Shown: positions 20,177 to 29,228 of the stretch, piece after piece
Position numbering within the stretch: the first letter of the stretch is position 1
Layout of the letters: each line of letters starts with the position of its first letter
Assembly (NCBI GenBank): GCA_963760375.1
Contig: CAVXCS010000005.1
Location: forward strand, 62,001-126,000
Direction of reading: 5' to 3'
DNA: 64,000 nucleotides
From: Pelagihabitans sp963760375
Lineage (GTDB): Bacteria; Bacteroidota; Bacteroidia; Flavobacteriales; Flavobacteriaceae
Made by a program: the position numbers and the translations under genes
Notes under the pieces: model-generated
Seen by the model: the letters and a program-made list of their open reading frames with translations, nothing else
Told to the model about the DNA's origin: nothing
Databases searched by the model: none

Positions 20177-21643
20177 TTATAGTCTTGGCAAATCTCCTTC
20201 TCCCTTGAGGGGCAAGAGAGAAGTTCCCATCAAATAGGTGTCGATATAGTAGGCGGCTTCTCGGCCTTCCGAAATGGCCCAAACGATGAGCGATTGGCCC
20301 CTTCTCTGGTCACCGGCCACAAAAACGCCGGGAACATTGGTCATGTAATCTTTAATGGAAGCCTTTATATTGGTCCTTGGGTCCATTTCCAGCCCCAATT
20401 GTTCAGCGATGGTCGCTTCCGATCCCGTAAAGCCCAATGCCAGAAGTGCCAGTTCACATTTCCACTCTTTTTCGGTCCCCGCGACTTCCTTTAATTCCGG
20501 TCTTTTGCCCGGTTCGGTAATCCATTCCACTTCCGTGGTGATCAATCCTTTCAATTGGCCTTTTTTATCGCCGATAAATTCTTTGGTGGAGATACTGAAA
20601 AATCGCTCGGCACCCTCTTTGTGCGAAGAACTGGTGCGCAAGCGCATCGGCCAGAACGGCCAAGGCTGGTCTTGTGGCCTATCGGTCGTCGCCATGGGCA
20701 TGATTTCAAAATTCGAAACCGATTTCGCCCCCTGCCTAAACGACGTGCCGATACAGTCCGAACCGGTATCCCCGCCACCGATGACCACCACATTTTTTCC
20801 GGTGGCCTTGATTTCTTCACCCAGCTCCTTGATGCCATCGACCCTTCTGTTGTTCTGGGCCAAGAAGTCCATGGCCTGCACCACGCCCTTCAGATCGGCA
20901 CCCTTAATGGGTAAAGGTCGGCGTATCGTGGCACCGCCACACAGTACCACCGAATCAAAATCTTTCCTGAGCACGTCGGCTTTGATGTCGACCCCGATAT
21001 GAACGCCACATTTGAAGGTGATGCCCTCCGCTTCCAAAACTGCCAATCTTCTGTCGATGACATGCTTTTCCATCTTAAAATCAGGGATGCCGAAACGGAG
21101 CAATCCACCTGGTTTCTCGTCCCTTTCAAAGACGGTTACCCAGTGGCCCGCTCGGTTCAGCTGTTGTGCAGCCGCCAAACCGGCCGGTCCCGAACCGATG
21201 ACCGCTATCTTTTTTCCGGTCCGGTTGGTCGGGGGTTCGGCAATCACCCATCCTTTTTTAAAGGCCGTTTCAACGATGTTCTTTTCAATATTTTCTATGG
21301 AGACCGGGTCTTCGTTGATGCCCAGTACACAGGCTTCCTCACAGGGTGCGGGACACAACCGACCTGTGAATTCGGGAAAATTATTGGTGGCATGTAAAAT
21401 TTCGGCCGCCTTTTCCCATTTGCCACGATATACCGCATCGTTAAAATCGGGTATGAGGTTGCCCAAAGGACAGCCACTGTGGCAAAACGGAATGCCACAG
21501 TCCATACATCGCGCGCCCTGATCCTTAAGGTCTTTTTCCTTTAAAGGCAGTGTGAATTCCTTGTAGTTCTTTACCCTTTCCTCGACGGGTGCGTATTGTT
21601 CTACCTTTCTATCGAATTCCAAAAATCCTGTTATCTTTCCCAT
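20177..21643 (-). CDS. gltD: Glutamate synthase, small subunit
   Basis: The protein has 488 residues from the ATG 21641-21643. Longer readings overlap the end of gltB and lack family similarity. It feeds electrons from NAD(P)H through FAD and Fe-S centres to the large subunit for conversion of glutamine and 2-oxoglutarate into two glutamates. The N-terminus has cysteines C46, C49, C54 and C58 (ARCMDCGIPFCHSGC), then C97, C101 and C105 (RLCPAPCEEAC). A dinucleotide-binding GSGPAGLAAAQ, a second GGGDTGSDC, and the C-terminal VFVAGDQRRGQSLIVWAI complete the flavoprotein. The start is 8 bp after the gltB stop, so the two are one operon in the order gltB-gltD. Confidence 0.97.
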   Translation of the reverse strand: MGKITGFLEFDRKVEQYAPVEERVKNYKEFTLPLKEKDLKDQGARCMDCGIPFCHSGCPLGNLIPDFNDAVYRGKWEKAAEILHATNNFPEFTGRLCPAPCEEACVLGINEDPVSIENIEKNIVETAFKKGWVIAEPPTNRTGKKIAVIGSGPAGLAAAQQLNRAGHWVTVFERDEKPGGLLRFGIPDFKMEKHVIDRRLAVLEAEGITFKCGVHIGVDIKADVLRKDFDSVVLCGGATIRRPLPIKGADLKGVVQAMDFLAQNNRRVDGIKELGEEIKATGKNVVVIGGGDTGSDCIGTSFRQGAKSVSNFEIMPMATTDRPQDQPWPFWPMRLRTSSSHKEGAERFFSISTKEFIGDKKGQLKGLITTEVEWITEPGKRPELKEVAGTEKEWKCELALLALGFTGSEATIAEQLGLEMDPRTNIKASIKDYMTNVPGVFVAGDQRRGQSLIVWAISEGREAAYYIDTYLMGTSLLPLKGEGDLPRL

Positions 21644-21651
21644 TTCCCGAT

Positions 21652-24600
21652 TTATATGGTTTGTAATTTTTCCTGTTCCATTCGAATCAATGCCTGTTTG
21701 TACTCCTCGGGGAATACCTTCACAAATCGATCCAGACTTACGTCCCAATTCTCAAGAATCCGCTGTGCCAACGGACTGAGGGTGGCGTTGTAATGATTTT
21801 CGATCAATGCCCTCAATTGGGCAATGTCTTGATCTTCATCGACCTTTAACAGGTTCAGATCGGCCGTATTGCACTGGTTCATAAAGGTTTTCTTTTCGTC
21901 GAATACATAGGCGATTCCACCGCTCATGCCCGCACCAAAATTTCTGCCCACTTCTCCGAGGATGACGGCTACGCCGCCCGTCATATATTCACACCCATGA
22001 TCTCCGATACCTTCGACTACGGCATGTGCTCCTGAATTGCGCACACAAAACCTTTCTCCCGCCTTGCCGTTGATATAGGCCTCGCCGCTGGTTGCGCCAT
22101 ATAAGGTTACATTTCCGGTAATCACGTTATCCTCGGGTTTTAAGGTAGATTTATAGGGCACCTTGATCACCAGTTTGGCTCCTGAAAGTCCTTTTCCCAA
22201 ATAATCATTGGTGTTTCCGTTGACGACCATGGTGAGTCCTTTGGTGGCAAAAGCCCCGAAGCTCTGGCCTGCCGACCCGGTAAAATTGAGTTTCAAGGTA
22301 TTGTCGGGCAAACCTTCGGCACCATAGATCTTTGAAATCTCGTTGCTGATGACGGCACCCACCGCGCGATTGGTATTGTGTATCGGAAAATCGAGGCTTA
22401 ATTTTTCTTTTCTGAACAAAGCCGCATGGGCCTTGGCGATGATATCGAATTCGATAGACTTATGTACCTCATGTTGTTGTTTCTGGGTATTGTAAAATTT
22501 CGTGCCTGCTGGAACATCGACCTGGTGCAAGATAGGCGTAAGGTCTATCCCTGCTGCTTTATAATGATCCAGGGCCTTCTTACGGTCGAGTTTTTGCACT
22601 TGCCCTACCATTTCATTGACCGTCCTAAAACCCAGGAGTGCCATGATCTCACGTAATTCCTGTGCCACGAAATACATATAGTTGACTACGTGTTCCGGCT
22701 TGCCTGCAAATTTTTTGCGAAGTTCTGGATTCTGGGTCGCGATGCCCACCGGACAGGTATTCAAATGGCAGACGCGCATCATGATACAGCCCGATGCCAC
22801 AAGCGGTGCGGTGGCAAAACCGAATTCCTCGGCACCGAGTAAACAGGCCACGGCCACGTCACGCCCCGTTTTCAATTGTCCATCGCATTCCAATATGATC
22901 CGGTTCCGAAGATCGTTCATCACCAAGGTCTGTTGGGCTTCAGCAATACCCAGTTCCCACGGAAGGCCCGCGTGTTTGAGACTCGTTAAAGGAGATGCAC
23001 CCGTTCCTCCATCGAATCCGGATATTAAAATAACATCGGCTTTGGCTTTGGAAACCCCTGCAGCTACGGTACCTACCCCAACCTCGGAAACCAGTTTCAC
23101 GTTGATCCTGGCCTTTCGGTTCGCCGATTTCAGGTCGAAGATCAATTGTGAAAGGTCTTCTATCGAATAAATGTCATGGTGTGGCGGCGGGGAAATCAAA
23201 CCCACATAGGGGGTGGAGTTCCTGGTCTTCGCAATCGCCGGATTCACCTTGGGGCCAGGCAACTGTCCGCCTTCACCCGGTTTGGCACCCTGGGCCATTT
23301 TGATCTGTATCTCCTGTGCATTGGTCAAATAGTTGGAAGTTACCCCGAATCGCCCGGAAGCCACTTGTTTTATGGCACTGTTGCGCCAATCACCCGTTGC
23401 ATTTTTATAGAAACGATCCGCATCTTCCCCTCCTTCTCCCGAATTGCTTTTTCCGCCAATACGGTTCATGGCAATGGCCAAATTTTCGTGTGCTTCCTTG
23501 CTGATCGAACCATAAGACATGGCTCCGGTCTTGAACCGCTTCACGATTTCCGTCCAGGGTTCCACATCTTCCAAAGGAATCGGGTCATAATTGGAAAACT
23601 CGAACAAGCCCCGGATGGTCATCAGGTTTTTCGACTGTTCATTCACCATTTCCGCAAATTCCTTATAGGTATCGGGCTCGTTGTTGCGCACTGCTTTTTG
23701 AAGTGTCGCAATCGAGATCGGGTTGAACATGTGCTTCTCACCATCCCTTCTCCAGCGGTATTCCCCACCGATTTCCAGATCGAGATTGGCCGCTACCTCT
23801 TTTTTTCCGAAGGCATTTTGATGTCGTTTCGCAATTTCCTTTTCGATTTCATAGAGCCCAATGCCCTGGATCCTCGTCGGGGTGTTCGGGAAATACTTTT
23901 CGACCGTTACCGTATTGATACCGATGCATTCGAAGAGTTGGGATCCCCTATACGAATTTAAGGTCGAGATACCGATCTTGTTCATCACCTTCAGGATGCC
24001 TTTGCCAATGGCCTTGTTATAGTTTTTGATCGCTTCATCGAAGGTAAATTCGGTGATGTCGTGCTCTTCGATCTGTTCGCCGATGATTTCATTGACCAAG
24101 TAAGGGTTGATTGCACTCGCGCCAAAACCAAAGAGCAGGGCAAAATGGTGTACCTCCCTTGGCTCCGCCGATTCGATGATTATACTGAGCTTTGAACGTT
24201 TTCCCAAACGCTGAAGACCACTGTTTACAAAGGACAAGGCCAACAAAGCTGGAATGGGGGCTTCCTTTTCGTTAATGTTCCTATCAGAAAGGATCAGGAT
24301 ATTGGTGCCCTGATCGATCGCCTTGGAAGTTTGTGCCAGAATCGATTCCAAAGCATCTTCCAATCCGTTATGACCCTTTTCGATCTCATAAAGAATGGGA
24401 ATGGAAACCACTTTATAATTGGGGTTTACATCATAGTTCTTGATCTTGTCCAAATCTTCCTTGGAGATGACCGGATTTTGGATCTTTAACTTTCTGCAAT
24501 GCAGTTCGTTGAAATCAAAAATATTATGGTCACTGCCCAATGTGAGGCTGATATCGGTGATCATTTCCTCCCGGATGCCATCCAGCGGCGGATTGGTGAC

Positions 24601-26160
24601 CTGGGCGAACAATTGTTGAAAATAATTATAGATCAGTTGGGGCCGTTCCGATAACACGGCGATAGGCGTATCGGTACCCATAGAGCCAATGGGCTCTTTG
24701 CCCGTTTTCCCCATGGGAAGTACAATGGTATTGATGTCTTCCAGGGTATATCCGAAGGTCGACTTCCGTTTTTCCAGAGAAGCTTCCCCTAGAAAGAGGG
24801 GACAGTCATTGTAAGGGATGTCCCTTAAATGCACTAGGTTCTTTTTCAACCAGTCTTGATAAGGGTGCCTTTTCGCGATTTCTTCCTTGATTTCCTCATC
24901 GTTCACGATGCGTCCGGCCTCCATATCCACCAGGAACATTTTGCCAGGCTCCAACCTTCCGTGCATTGCGATATTTTCCGGGGCGATGTCGAGTACCCCG
25001 GTTTCAGACGACATGATCACATAGTCGTCTTTGGTGACCGAGTAGCGCGATGGCCTCAACCCGTTTCTATCGAGCAGGGCCCCGATATAATTCCCATCGG
25101 TAAAGGGAATGGAAGCGGGTCCGTCCCAGGGCTCTATCATACAGGAGTGGTATTCGTAAAAGGCGCGTTTGGCTTCGGACATTCCAGGATTTTTCTCCCA
25201 GGCCTCGGGCACCAGTATCATCATCACTTCGGGAAGGGAACGGCCTGTCATCAATAGTAGTTCCACGACCATGTCCATGGTGGCGGAGTCTGACTTTCCG
25301 GGAAGGATGATCGGCAGGATATTTTTGATATCTTCCCCGAACCAATCGCTTTTCAACAATTCTTCACGGGAACGCATCCGCGATACGTTGCCCCGAAGGG
25401 TGTTGATTTCCCCATTATGGCACATATAGCGAAAGGGCTGCGCCAAATCCCAGGTAGGGAAGGTATTGGTCGAAAACCTTTGGTGTACCAACGATAAGCG
25501 TGTGACCACTCGGGGGTCCATTAAGTCTTTATAGTATAAACTGATGTCCTTGGGCATCAACAGCCCCTTGAAGATGATGATTTTTGTAGAAAGACTGGGG
25601 ACATAAAAGAACTTGCGCTCCGATAATTTCGAATTCAGAATGGCGTGTTCGGTCACCTTTCTGGCCACGAAAATTTTTAAATTGAATTCAAAAAAATCTT
25701 GATCGGGACCGTTCTTGGCGATAAAGACCTGTTTTACGTAAGGCTCGGTTTCCATTGCGATTCTGCCTGGAATGGAGCGGTTTACGGGAACATTGCGCCA
25801 ACCCAATAATTGCAACCCTTGTTTTTTGATATTTTCTTCGAAAAGCGCAATACAATAATTTCGTTGGTTTTCCTTCTGCGGCAAGAATACATTGCCCACG
25901 GCATACCCGCCAGGTTCGGGCAGATCGAACTTGCATTCGGCCTTGAAAAAATCGTGGGGGATATCTATTAAAATGCCGGCTCCATCACCGGTTTTTCCAT
26001 CGGCGCTCACCGCGCCCCTGTGTTCCAATTTGTCAAGAATCTCCAGTGCCTTATGGATAATATCGTTCGATCGCTTTCCTTTCAGGCTACAAATGAAGCC
26101 TGCGCCGCAGTTGTCGTGCTCGAATTCGGGCAGGTACAAGCCTTGTTTTCTCAATTGCAT
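21652..26160 (-). CDS. gltB: Glutamate synthase, large subunit
   Basis: A 1502-residue protein of normal length. It begins with a short propeptide; the amidotransferase nucleophile is C18 (EHDNCGAGFICSLKG). Next come the class II glutaminase domain (18-430), the central domain, the FMN/2-oxoglutarate-binding domain (about 800-1200, with KPGEGGQLPGPKVNPAIAKT and LISGFDGGTGASPLTS), the cluster cysteines in CIMMRVCHLNTCPVGIATQ, and the C-terminal beta-helix with its repeated Gly motifs (GATSGEAYINGKAGERF). It makes glutamate in the GS-GOGAT route. gltD follows at once. Minus-strand TATTTTTG at 26178-26185 could be its -7 element. Confidence 0.97.
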   Translation of the reverse strand: MQLRKQGLYLPEFEHDNCGAGFICSLKGKRSNDIIHKALEILDKLEHRGAVSADGKTGDGAGILIDIPHDFFKAECKFDLPEPGGYAVGNVFLPQKENQRNYCIALFEENIKKQGLQLLGWRNVPVNRSIPGRIAMETEPYVKQVFIAKNGPDQDFFEFNLKIFVARKVTEHAILNSKLSERKFFYVPSLSTKIIIFKGLLMPKDISLYYKDLMDPRVVTRLSLVHQRFSTNTFPTWDLAQPFRYMCHNGEINTLRGNVSRMRSREELLKSDWFGEDIKNILPIILPGKSDSATMDMVVELLLMTGRSLPEVMMILVPEAWEKNPGMSEAKRAFYEYHSCMIEPWDGPASIPFTDGNYIGALLDRNGLRPSRYSVTKDDYVIMSSETGVLDIAPENIAMHGRLEPGKMFLVDMEAGRIVNDEEIKEEIAKRHPYQDWLKKNLVHLRDIPYNDCPLFLGEASLEKRKSTFGYTLEDINTIVLPMGKTGKEPIGSMGTDTPIAVLSERPQLIYNYFQQLFAQVTNPPLDGIREEMITDISLTLGSDHNIFDFNELHCRKLKIQNPVISKEDLDKIKNYDVNPNYKVVSIPILYEIEKGHNGLEDALESILAQTSKAIDQGTNILILSDRNINEKEAPIPALLALSFVNSGLQRLGKRSKLSIIIESAEPREVHHFALLFGFGASAINPYLVNEIIGEQIEEHDITEFTFDEAIKNYNKAIGKGILKVMNKIGISTLNSYRGSQLFECIGINTVTVEKYFPNTPTRIQGIGLYEIEKEIAKRHQNAFGKKEVAANLDLEIGGEYRWRRDGEKHMFNPISIATLQKAVRNNEPDTYKEFAEMVNEQSKNLMTIRGLFEFSNYDPIPLEDVEPWTEIVKRFKTGAMSYGSISKEAHENLAIAMNRIGGKSNSGEGGEDADRFYKNATGDWRNSAIKQVASGRFGVTSNYLTNAQEIQIKMAQGAKPGEGGQLPGPKVNPAIAKTRNSTPYVGLISPPPHHDIYSIEDLSQLIFDLKSANRKARINVKLVSEVGVGTVAAGVSKAKADVILISGFDGGTGASPLTSLKHAGLPWELGIAEAQQTLVMNDLRNRIILECDGQLKTGRDVAVACLLGAEEFGFATAPLVASGCIMMRVCHLNTCPVGIATQNPELRKKFAGKPEHVVNYMYFVAQELREIMALLGFRTVNEMVGQVQKLDRKKALDHYKAAGIDLTPILHQVDVPAGTKFYNTQKQQHEVHKSIEFDIIAKAHAALFRKEKLSLDFPIHNTNRAVGAVISNEISKIYGAEGLPDNTLKLNFTGSAGQSFGAFATKGLTMVVNGNTNDYLGKGLSGAKLVIKVPYKSTLKPEDNVITGNVTLYGATSGEAYINGKAGERFCVRNSGAHAVVEGIGDHGCEYMTGGVAVILGEVGRNFGAGMSGGIAYVFDEKKTFMNQCNTADLNLLKVDEDQDIAQLRALIENHYNATLSPLAQRILENWDVSLDRFVKVFPEEYKQALIRMEQEKLQTI

Positions 26161-26568
26161 AAATTATCGTATTTCTTCAAAAATATTGTTTTATCTGAAT
26201 TATAGTCAGTGATTTTCATTAAAAGCAATAAAAAAATCAACGTTTGGCATATAACGTTAAAAAATATTCAAATATGAATTTTTGAAGGGCATCTATTGCC
26301 ATTACCATAAAAATAAACTAAAAACTGATCATTCTAACCCTTTTAAGGGGTGGAAAGAAGCTAAAGCGCCCCTTTTCATATGGGAACCCCCTTCTTTTTC
26401 AGGATAGGGCATAAAAATTATAGCCTCATGCGATCATGACCCTATGATCGGCAGGGGTGTCTGGATGTCAATTTTGATGGGAAGCAGTATTTGGTGCCCA
26501 AAGGGTGGGTCCGATAATTGGATTTTGGTTCAATTACATGGTCTTCCACTAAATATTTAGGCAAGGAT
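26161..26568 (-). other. Intergenic region upstream of gltB
   Basis: A 408-bp A/T-rich stretch between the ends of the acyl-CoA dehydrogenase and gltB genes, both minus strand. It holds a candidate gltB -7 box TATTTTTG (26178-26185, minus) without a good -33 TTG, a perfect 7-bp inverted repeat CGATCAT/ATGATCG (26431-26450), and the near-palindrome ACCCTTTTAAGGGGT (26337-26351). No open frame looks real. The palindromes could be operators or a weak terminator. Confidence 0.4.
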
Positions 26569-27711
26569 TCAGGCGTTCAGGATACTTCTTGAGATGACTA
26601 TTTTTTGTATTTCCGAAGTCCCTTCGTAGATCTGCGTGATTTTTGCATCGCGCATCAGGCGTTCCACATGGTAGTCTTTTACATAACCATTTCCGCCGTG
26701 GATCTGGACCGCTTCGATCGTGGTATCCATGGCCACTTGGGAAGCATAGAGCTTGGCCATGGCACTGGATAGGTCGTAATTATTGCCTTGGTCTTTGTCC
26801 CAAGCCGCCTTATACACCAAATGGCGCGCCGCTTCTATTTGTACGTGCATATCTGCCAATTTGAAGGCGATGGCCTGATGGTTCATGATTTCGGTGCCAA
26901 AGGCCTTGCGTTCCTTGGAATATTTCAAAGCCAGTTCATAGGCGCCAGCGGCAATGCCCAGGGCCTGTGCGGCAATACCGATGCGCCCGCCGGCGAGGGT
27001 CTTCATCGCAAATTTAAATCCGAAACCGTCTTCCCCGATCCGGTTTTCTTTGGGCACTTTCACATCGTTGAAGATAAGGGAGTGGGTATCGCTGCCCCGG
27101 ATACCAAGCTTATTTTCCTTGGGTCCGATTTCAAAGCCCGGCCAACCTTTTTCGACGATCAGCGCATTGATGCCTTTATGGCCTTTTTCTTTATGGGTCT
27201 GTGCCATGACCAAATATACCGATGCCGAATTCCCGTTGGTGATCCAATTTTTGGTGCCATTGAGCACATAGTGATCCCCCTTGTCAAGCGCGGTGGTTTT
27301 TTGTGAGGTGGCATCGCTGCCCGCTTCGGGTTCCGACAAACAGAAGGCACCGATCTTGGCCCCGGTGGCCAGAGGTTTCAGGTACTTTATCTTTTGTGCT
27401 TCGCTTCCAAAGGCTTCCAAGCCCCAACAGACCAATGAATTGTTCACCGAAACCACCACCGATGCAGAGGCGTCGATTTTGGAAAGCTCCTCCATAGCGA
27501 TCACATAAGACAAAGTGTCCATACCGCTACCCTGGTATTTTGGATCAACCATCATGCCCATAAAACCCAATTCGCCCAGGTTTTTGATTTGGGCCTCAGG
27601 AAATTTTTGGGCCTCGTCCCTTTCGATTACCCCGGGCAACAATTCGTTTTGGGCAAAATCCCTTGCTGCCTGCCGTATCATCAAGTGCTCTTCAGATAAT
27701 GAAAAATCCAT
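26569..27711 (-). CDS. Acyl-CoA dehydrogenase (short/branched-chain type)
   Basis: The protein has 380 residues from the ATG at 27709-27711. The next ATG upstream (27756) lies beyond the likely promoter TATCTTTG, which favours the shorter form. It is an FAD enzyme that makes trans-2-enoyl-CoA from acyl-CoA in fatty-acid or branched-chain amino-acid breakdown. N-terminal MDFSLSEEHLMIRQAARDFA, the substrate/FAD loop GAFCLSEPEAGSDA, the NWITNG segment, and the C-terminal catalytic glutamate in TQIYEGTSEIQK are all present. Sequence alone does not separate butyryl-, isovaleryl- and methylbutyryl-CoA dehydrogenases; the motif pattern is closest to the short-chain/butyryl group. It appears to be transcribed alone. 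Confidence 0.92.
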   Translation of the reverse strand: MDFSLSEEHLMIRQAARDFAQNELLPGVIERDEAQKFPEAQIKNLGELGFMGMMVDPKYQGSGMDTLSYVIAMEELSKIDASASVVVSVNNSLVCWGLEAFGSEAQKIKYLKPLATGAKIGAFCLSEPEAGSDATSQKTTALDKGDHYVLNGTKNWITNGNSASVYLVMAQTHKEKGHKGINALIVEKGWPGFEIGPKENKLGIRGSDTHSLIFNDVKVPKENRIGEDGFGFKFAMKTLAGGRIGIAAQALGIAAGAYELALKYSKERKAFGTEIMNHQAIAFKLADMHVQIEAARHLVYKAAWDKDQGNNYDLSSAMAKLYASQVAMDTTIEAVQIHGGNGYVKDYHVERLMRDAKITQIYEGTSEIQKIVISRSILNA

Positions 27712-27735
27712 ATTGTCGGTATTATTTTGATGTTG

Positions 27736-27743
27736 CAAAGATA
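27736..27743 (-). promoter_or_regulatory. -7 element of the acyl-CoA dehydrogenase gene
   Basis: Minus-strand TATCTTTG matches TAnnTTTG exactly and lies 24 bp upstream of the start codon at 27711. The nearest upstream TTG (plus-strand CAA 27768-27770) is 24 bp away, longer than usual. It argues against a start at 27756. Confidence 0.5.
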
Positions 27744-27840
27744 CGGGTCTGTTCATAATTGGAAGGGCAATCAGGCTTTGTTTTATTTATAAATAATATC
27801 ATTGCGAGAAATGGAATCCTTAAATCCCATTTCAAATTTT

Positions 27841-27848
27841 TATATTTG
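27841..27848 (+). promoter_or_regulatory. Candidate -7 element of the dehydrogenase/nhaD string
   Basis: TATATTTG matches the -7 consensus 132 bp upstream of the dehydrogenase start. No TTG is found at the normal -33 position, so this is a half match only. Confidence 0.35.
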
Positions 27849-27980
27849 TTTTTCTGGCCCATTCAAATCGATTAAAGAAAAAATTATGGATCAACAGTAG
27901 CTTGGGATCGTCATTGATTAAAGAAGTTTCCCCTGAAAAGGAAATATAGCAAGGTCGCATAATTTTAAAGATCATTTGGA

Positions 27981-29213
27981 ATGAAAGATTTACTGAAGGC
28001 GTTCGAAAACAAACAGCCCGAAATTGTATTTAACTGGAAAGATCCCGAAACCGACGCGGAAGGGTGGACAGTCATCAATTCCTTGAGGGGCGGGGCTGCC
28101 GGAGGGGGCACAAGGATGAGGGAAGGCCTCGACCAGAACGAGGTGCTCTCCTTGGCCAAGACCATGGAGGTCAAATTTACCGTTTCCGGTCCGCCCATCG
28201 GCGGGGCAAAATCCGGAATCAACTTCAATCCGAACGACCCTAGAAAAAGGGGGGTGCTGGAGCGATGGTATGCCGCGGTGGCGCCACTGTTGAAGAGTTA
28301 TTATGGCACCGGTGGTGACCTCAACGTAGACGAGATCCACGAGGTAATCCCCATCACGGAAGAAGCCGGGGTTTGGCATCCGCAGGAAGGCGTGTTCAAT
28401 GGCCATTTCAGACCAACGGAAGCCGACAAAATAAACCGCATCGGACAATTGCGGCTTGGGGTGATCAAGCCGATCGAAAATAGAAAATTTACACCTGACG
28501 CCTCCAGGAAATATACCGTGGCCGATATGATCACGGGCTATGGGGTGGCCGAGGCCGTTAAACATTATTATGCCATCTATGGCGGTAACGTCATGGGCAA
28601 AAGGGCCGTGATACAGGGATTTGGCAACGTGGGATCTGCCGCTGCCTATTTTCTTGCCCAAATGGGCGCGAAGGTGGTGGGGATCATCGATAGGGCCGGT
28701 GGGGTGATCAACGAGGAAGGATTCAGCTATGAGGAAATCCAACGTTTTTTTCTGAACAAAAAGGGAAACAGCCTGATGGCCGATGCCGATCAAATGATCC
28801 CCTTCGATGAAATCAACGAACGCATTTGGACACTGACCACTGAAATTTTTGTGCCCTGCGCCGCTTCGAGGCTTATCACCAAGGAACAGATCACAAAAAT
28901 GATCGATACCGGTCTGGAAGTGATCTCCTGCGGTGCGAACGTGCCCTTCGCCGACAAGGCGATATTTTTCGGGCCCATCATGGAATATACCGATGGCCGG
29001 GTAAGCCTGATACCCGATTTTGTCAGCAATTGCGGAATGGCAAGGGTATTTGCCTATTTCATGGAAAAAAGGGTGGGCATAGATGATGAATTGATATTTA
29101 AAGATGCTTCCGATACCATTGGAAAGGCAATTTTGAATATCTTTAGGCAAAATCCTGCCAAAATAAATTTGAGTAAAACAGGATTTGAAATCGCTTTGAA
29201 ACAACTTGTATAA
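27981..29213 (+). CDS. Glu/Leu/Phe/Val dehydrogenase family protein
   Basis: A 410-residue NAD(P)-dependent amino-acid dehydrogenase-like enzyme that would interconvert an L-amino acid and its 2-oxo acid with ammonia. The substrate domain carries the glycine-rich SGPPIGGAKSGINFNP with the lysine typical of the family, and TGGDLNVDEIHEV in place of the usual DVPAPD-type motif. The Rossmann domain has IQGFGNVGSAAAYFLAQMGAKV. Length is normal. The altered DLNVDE motif makes substrate assignment unsafe; glutamate or leucine are both possible. It is followed 15 bp later by nhaD, and this pairing recurs in flavobacteria as far as I know. It shares the glutamate pool with the gltBD operon. Confidence 0.85.
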   Translation: MKDLLKAFENKQPEIVFNWKDPETDAEGWTVINSLRGGAAGGGTRMREGLDQNEVLSLAKTMEVKFTVSGPPIGGAKSGINFNPNDPRKRGVLERWYAAVAPLLKSYYGTGGDLNVDEIHEVIPITEEAGVWHPQEGVFNGHFRPTEADKINRIGQLRLGVIKPIENRKFTPDASRKYTVADMITGYGVAEAVKHYYAIYGGNVMGKRAVIQGFGNVGSAAAYFLAQMGAKVVGIIDRAGGVINEEGFSYEEIQRFFLNKKGNSLMADADQMIPFDEINERIWTLTTEIFVPCAASRLITKEQITKMIDTGLEVISCGANVPFADKAIFFGPIMEYTDGRVSLIPDFVSNCGMARVFAYFMEKRVGIDDELIFKDASDTIGKAILNIFRQNPAKINLSKTGFEIALKQLV

Positions 29214-29228
29214 TTAAACCAACCAAGC

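Noticed and set aside
21652..21748. Extended start for gltD overlapping gltB
   Set aside because: The added residues lack similarity to the family; the ATG at 21643 gives the conserved MGKITGFLEFDR start.
27990..29204. A 404-residue minus-strand frame opposite the amino-acid dehydrogenase
   Set aside because: The plus-strand frame has all dehydrogenase motifs; the antisense frame is rich in His/Gly/Phe as expected of a shadow.
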